From Sphingobacterium sp. SGG-5 (GTDB taxonomy: Bacteria > Bacteroidota > Bacteroidia > Sphingobacteriales > Sphingobacteriaceae), in the NCBI RefSeq assembly GCF_011043525.1, contig NZ_JAAKGO010000003.1, positions 1-64,000 of the forward strand: a stretch of 64,000 bases of DNA, in the 5' to 3' direction. The notes beneath the pieces are model-generated. The model searched no databases, was not told the DNA's origin, and saw only the letters and a program-made list of their open reading frames with translations. Both the position numbers and the translations under genes were made by a program. Below are positions 63,020 to 64,000 of this stretch, piece after piece (the stretch's first letter is position 1; each line of letters starts with the position of its first letter).

Positions 63020-64000
63020 TTATTTTTCGAAAAGGATATAATATGCACCCATATTTGTCAAGTCTTTGTTGTTGTAGACGCGTTCGTTATTTTCGATTCT
63101 CCAGTTGCGCACTCCCGGCCTTCCATAAATCATTTGCGCACTGCTGTGTCCCGCTTCGGGGACATTTATGATGCTCCAATTGAACGCGTAATTCTTTTTT
63201 CGGGCGATGATTTGCGAAGCATTGAAAAACTTCCATGCACGATCGAATCGGTTAATACCTTGGATAAATACAGGATGGGTTTCAGCCAATTTCCTGTCAG
63301 GTACGGTGTCATTTGTTCCGATGAGAATGGTCAGTTTGCGCTTGAAAAAGGGAGTCAAGTATTCGTCTGTTGCAAAGGGTGTCTCTTTGATGGAATAAGG
63401 CCAACTGGGGGGACTGGCGAGCTCACCTGAAGCCATATACAGACCCTTTTCTTCCGGATAGGTGTAGTTGCCCGGATTGGCTGCTACAGCCTTATCCACT
63501 CGAGCTTCAGGTGTAGCCAATAGAAACCGATGTACGAACTGTCCTCCAGCAGAATGACCAAACATATCATAGGTTTGGGCTGTACTTCCGGTACATGCTT
63601 TGAAATAGTCGAAAATTGATTCTATGATCTGATAGGTCCAGATTTCCCGAGGCTTTAGAATAAAGTTTTTGGGATCTTCGGAAATACCTCCAAACTGATA
63701 ATCGTTTTCCTTGTACCCATTGGCATGGGTAAACTGTGGCGCTAAGACGATAAAACCGTATTCTTCGGCTATATTGCGCCACACACCTCGTTGTATCAAC
63801 CCGCTACGTTCAGCACCGTGCATTGAAAAGAGTACCTTCATTTTCTTTATATTGCCTCGTGTCGGAATATAATAGAACAGTGTAACCGGCTTGTCGCTCA
63901 ACGGGCCGTATCCCGTATATTCAAATGATCCGGCACCTCTTTTGAAGGGGTTTTCTTTCTTTTGTGCAAGGAGTGTCGAACTTGCCAAAAGACTAAAGAC
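63020..64000 (-). CDS. alpha/beta hydrolase (esterase/PHB-depolymerase-like), cut by window end
   Basis: The gene runs off the right end of the window. The frame stays open to 64000, where the codons read as part of a signal peptide (VFSLLASSTLLAQ), so the apparent start at a TTG (63988) is not real. The protein shows FSMHGAERSG for the oxyanion region, MFGHSAGGQF with the nucleophile Ser, LIGTNDTVPD with the acid and PEAGHSS with the His. It is secreted and resembles PHB-depolymerase-type or feruloyl/acetyl esterases. It lies 33 nt upstream of susC, so it is likely part of that operon and may de-esterify the glycan. Its substrate is unknown. Confidence 0.8.
   Translation of the reverse strand, partial: VFSLLASSTLLAQKKENPFKRGAGSFEYTGYGPLSDKPVTLFYYIPTRGNIKKMKVLFSMHGAERSGLIQRGVWRNIAEEYGFIVLAPQFTHANGYKENDYQFGGISEDPKNFILKPREIWTYQIIESIFDYFKACTGSTAQTYDMFGHSAGGQFVHRFLLATPEARVDKAVAANPGNYTYPEEKGLYMASGELASPPSWPYSIKETPFATDEYLTPFFKRKLTILIGTNDTVPDRKLAETHPVFIQGINRFDRAWKFFNASQIIARKKNYAFNWSIINVPEAGHSSAQMIYGRPGVRNWRIENNERVYNNKDLTNMGAYYILFEK

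Noticed and set aside
63988..64000. TTG at 63988 as start of the hydrolase gene
   Set aside because: The frame continues upstream through a signal-peptide-like sequence to the window end, so the true start lies outside.

Overview
The window looks like a chromosomal segment of a Sphingobacteriaceae-type Bacteroidetes bacterium. The evidence is three SusC/SusD pairs, a GLPGLI-family protein, BACON and FISUMP-type domains, FAS1 lipoproteins, and promoters of the Bacteroidetes form TTTG-N20-TAnnTTTG. I saw no rRNA, tRNA, CRISPR array, transposase or phage gene.

Positions 1-24,000 are mostly core functions. From the left: a compound inverted repeat, valS, a divergent PAP2 phosphatase gene followed by two membrane alkaline-phosphatase-superfamily proteins, then a minus-strand block (porin-like barrel, GT39-type glycosyltransferase, GtrA, odhB, sucA, a divergent photolyase-like protein). 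A Rossmann-fold protein, an outer-membrane barrel with its GLPGLI partner, an uncharacterised protein and a UbiD-family decarboxylase follow on the plus strand.

Positions 23,276-55,480 form a large polysaccharide-utilisation locus whose substrate I infer to be sialylated host-type glycans. It begins with a FadR-type GntR regulator gene. Next come a DUF4886 (SGNH-like) lipoprotein and an operon of about 22 kb: two tandem FAS1-SusC-SusD modules, a sialidase-like lipoprotein, a GH27 alpha-galactosidase, a sialate O-acetylesterase, a GH106-like enzyme with a Tat signal, and a TIG/phosphodiester-glycosidase lipoprotein. A second operon encodes a sulfatase, a GH33 sialidase, N-acetylneuraminate lyase, a kelch mutarotase (NanM-like) and an MFS transporter. 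Together these could bind, trim, de-esterify, desulfate and desialylate a glycan, then import and cleave the sialic acid.

The most interesting signal is regulatory. The same 15-bp palindrome (core ATGTAGTACAT) sits directly after the -7 box of the three promoters of this locus, each with exactly TTTG-N20 before the -7 box. A fourth copy lies just upstream of the regulator's own -7 box. This predicts a self-contained, NanR-like repressor regulon.

Positions 55,495-64,000 are on the minus strand: a LOG-family nucleosidase, then a second glycan-uptake operon (alpha/beta hydrolase cut by the window end, SusC, SusD, BACON/FISUMP lipoprotein) closed by a terminator hairpin. Several gene starts are moved downstream of the longest open frame where the extension begins at TTG/GTG, lies in a promoter box or repeat, or would hide a signal peptide.
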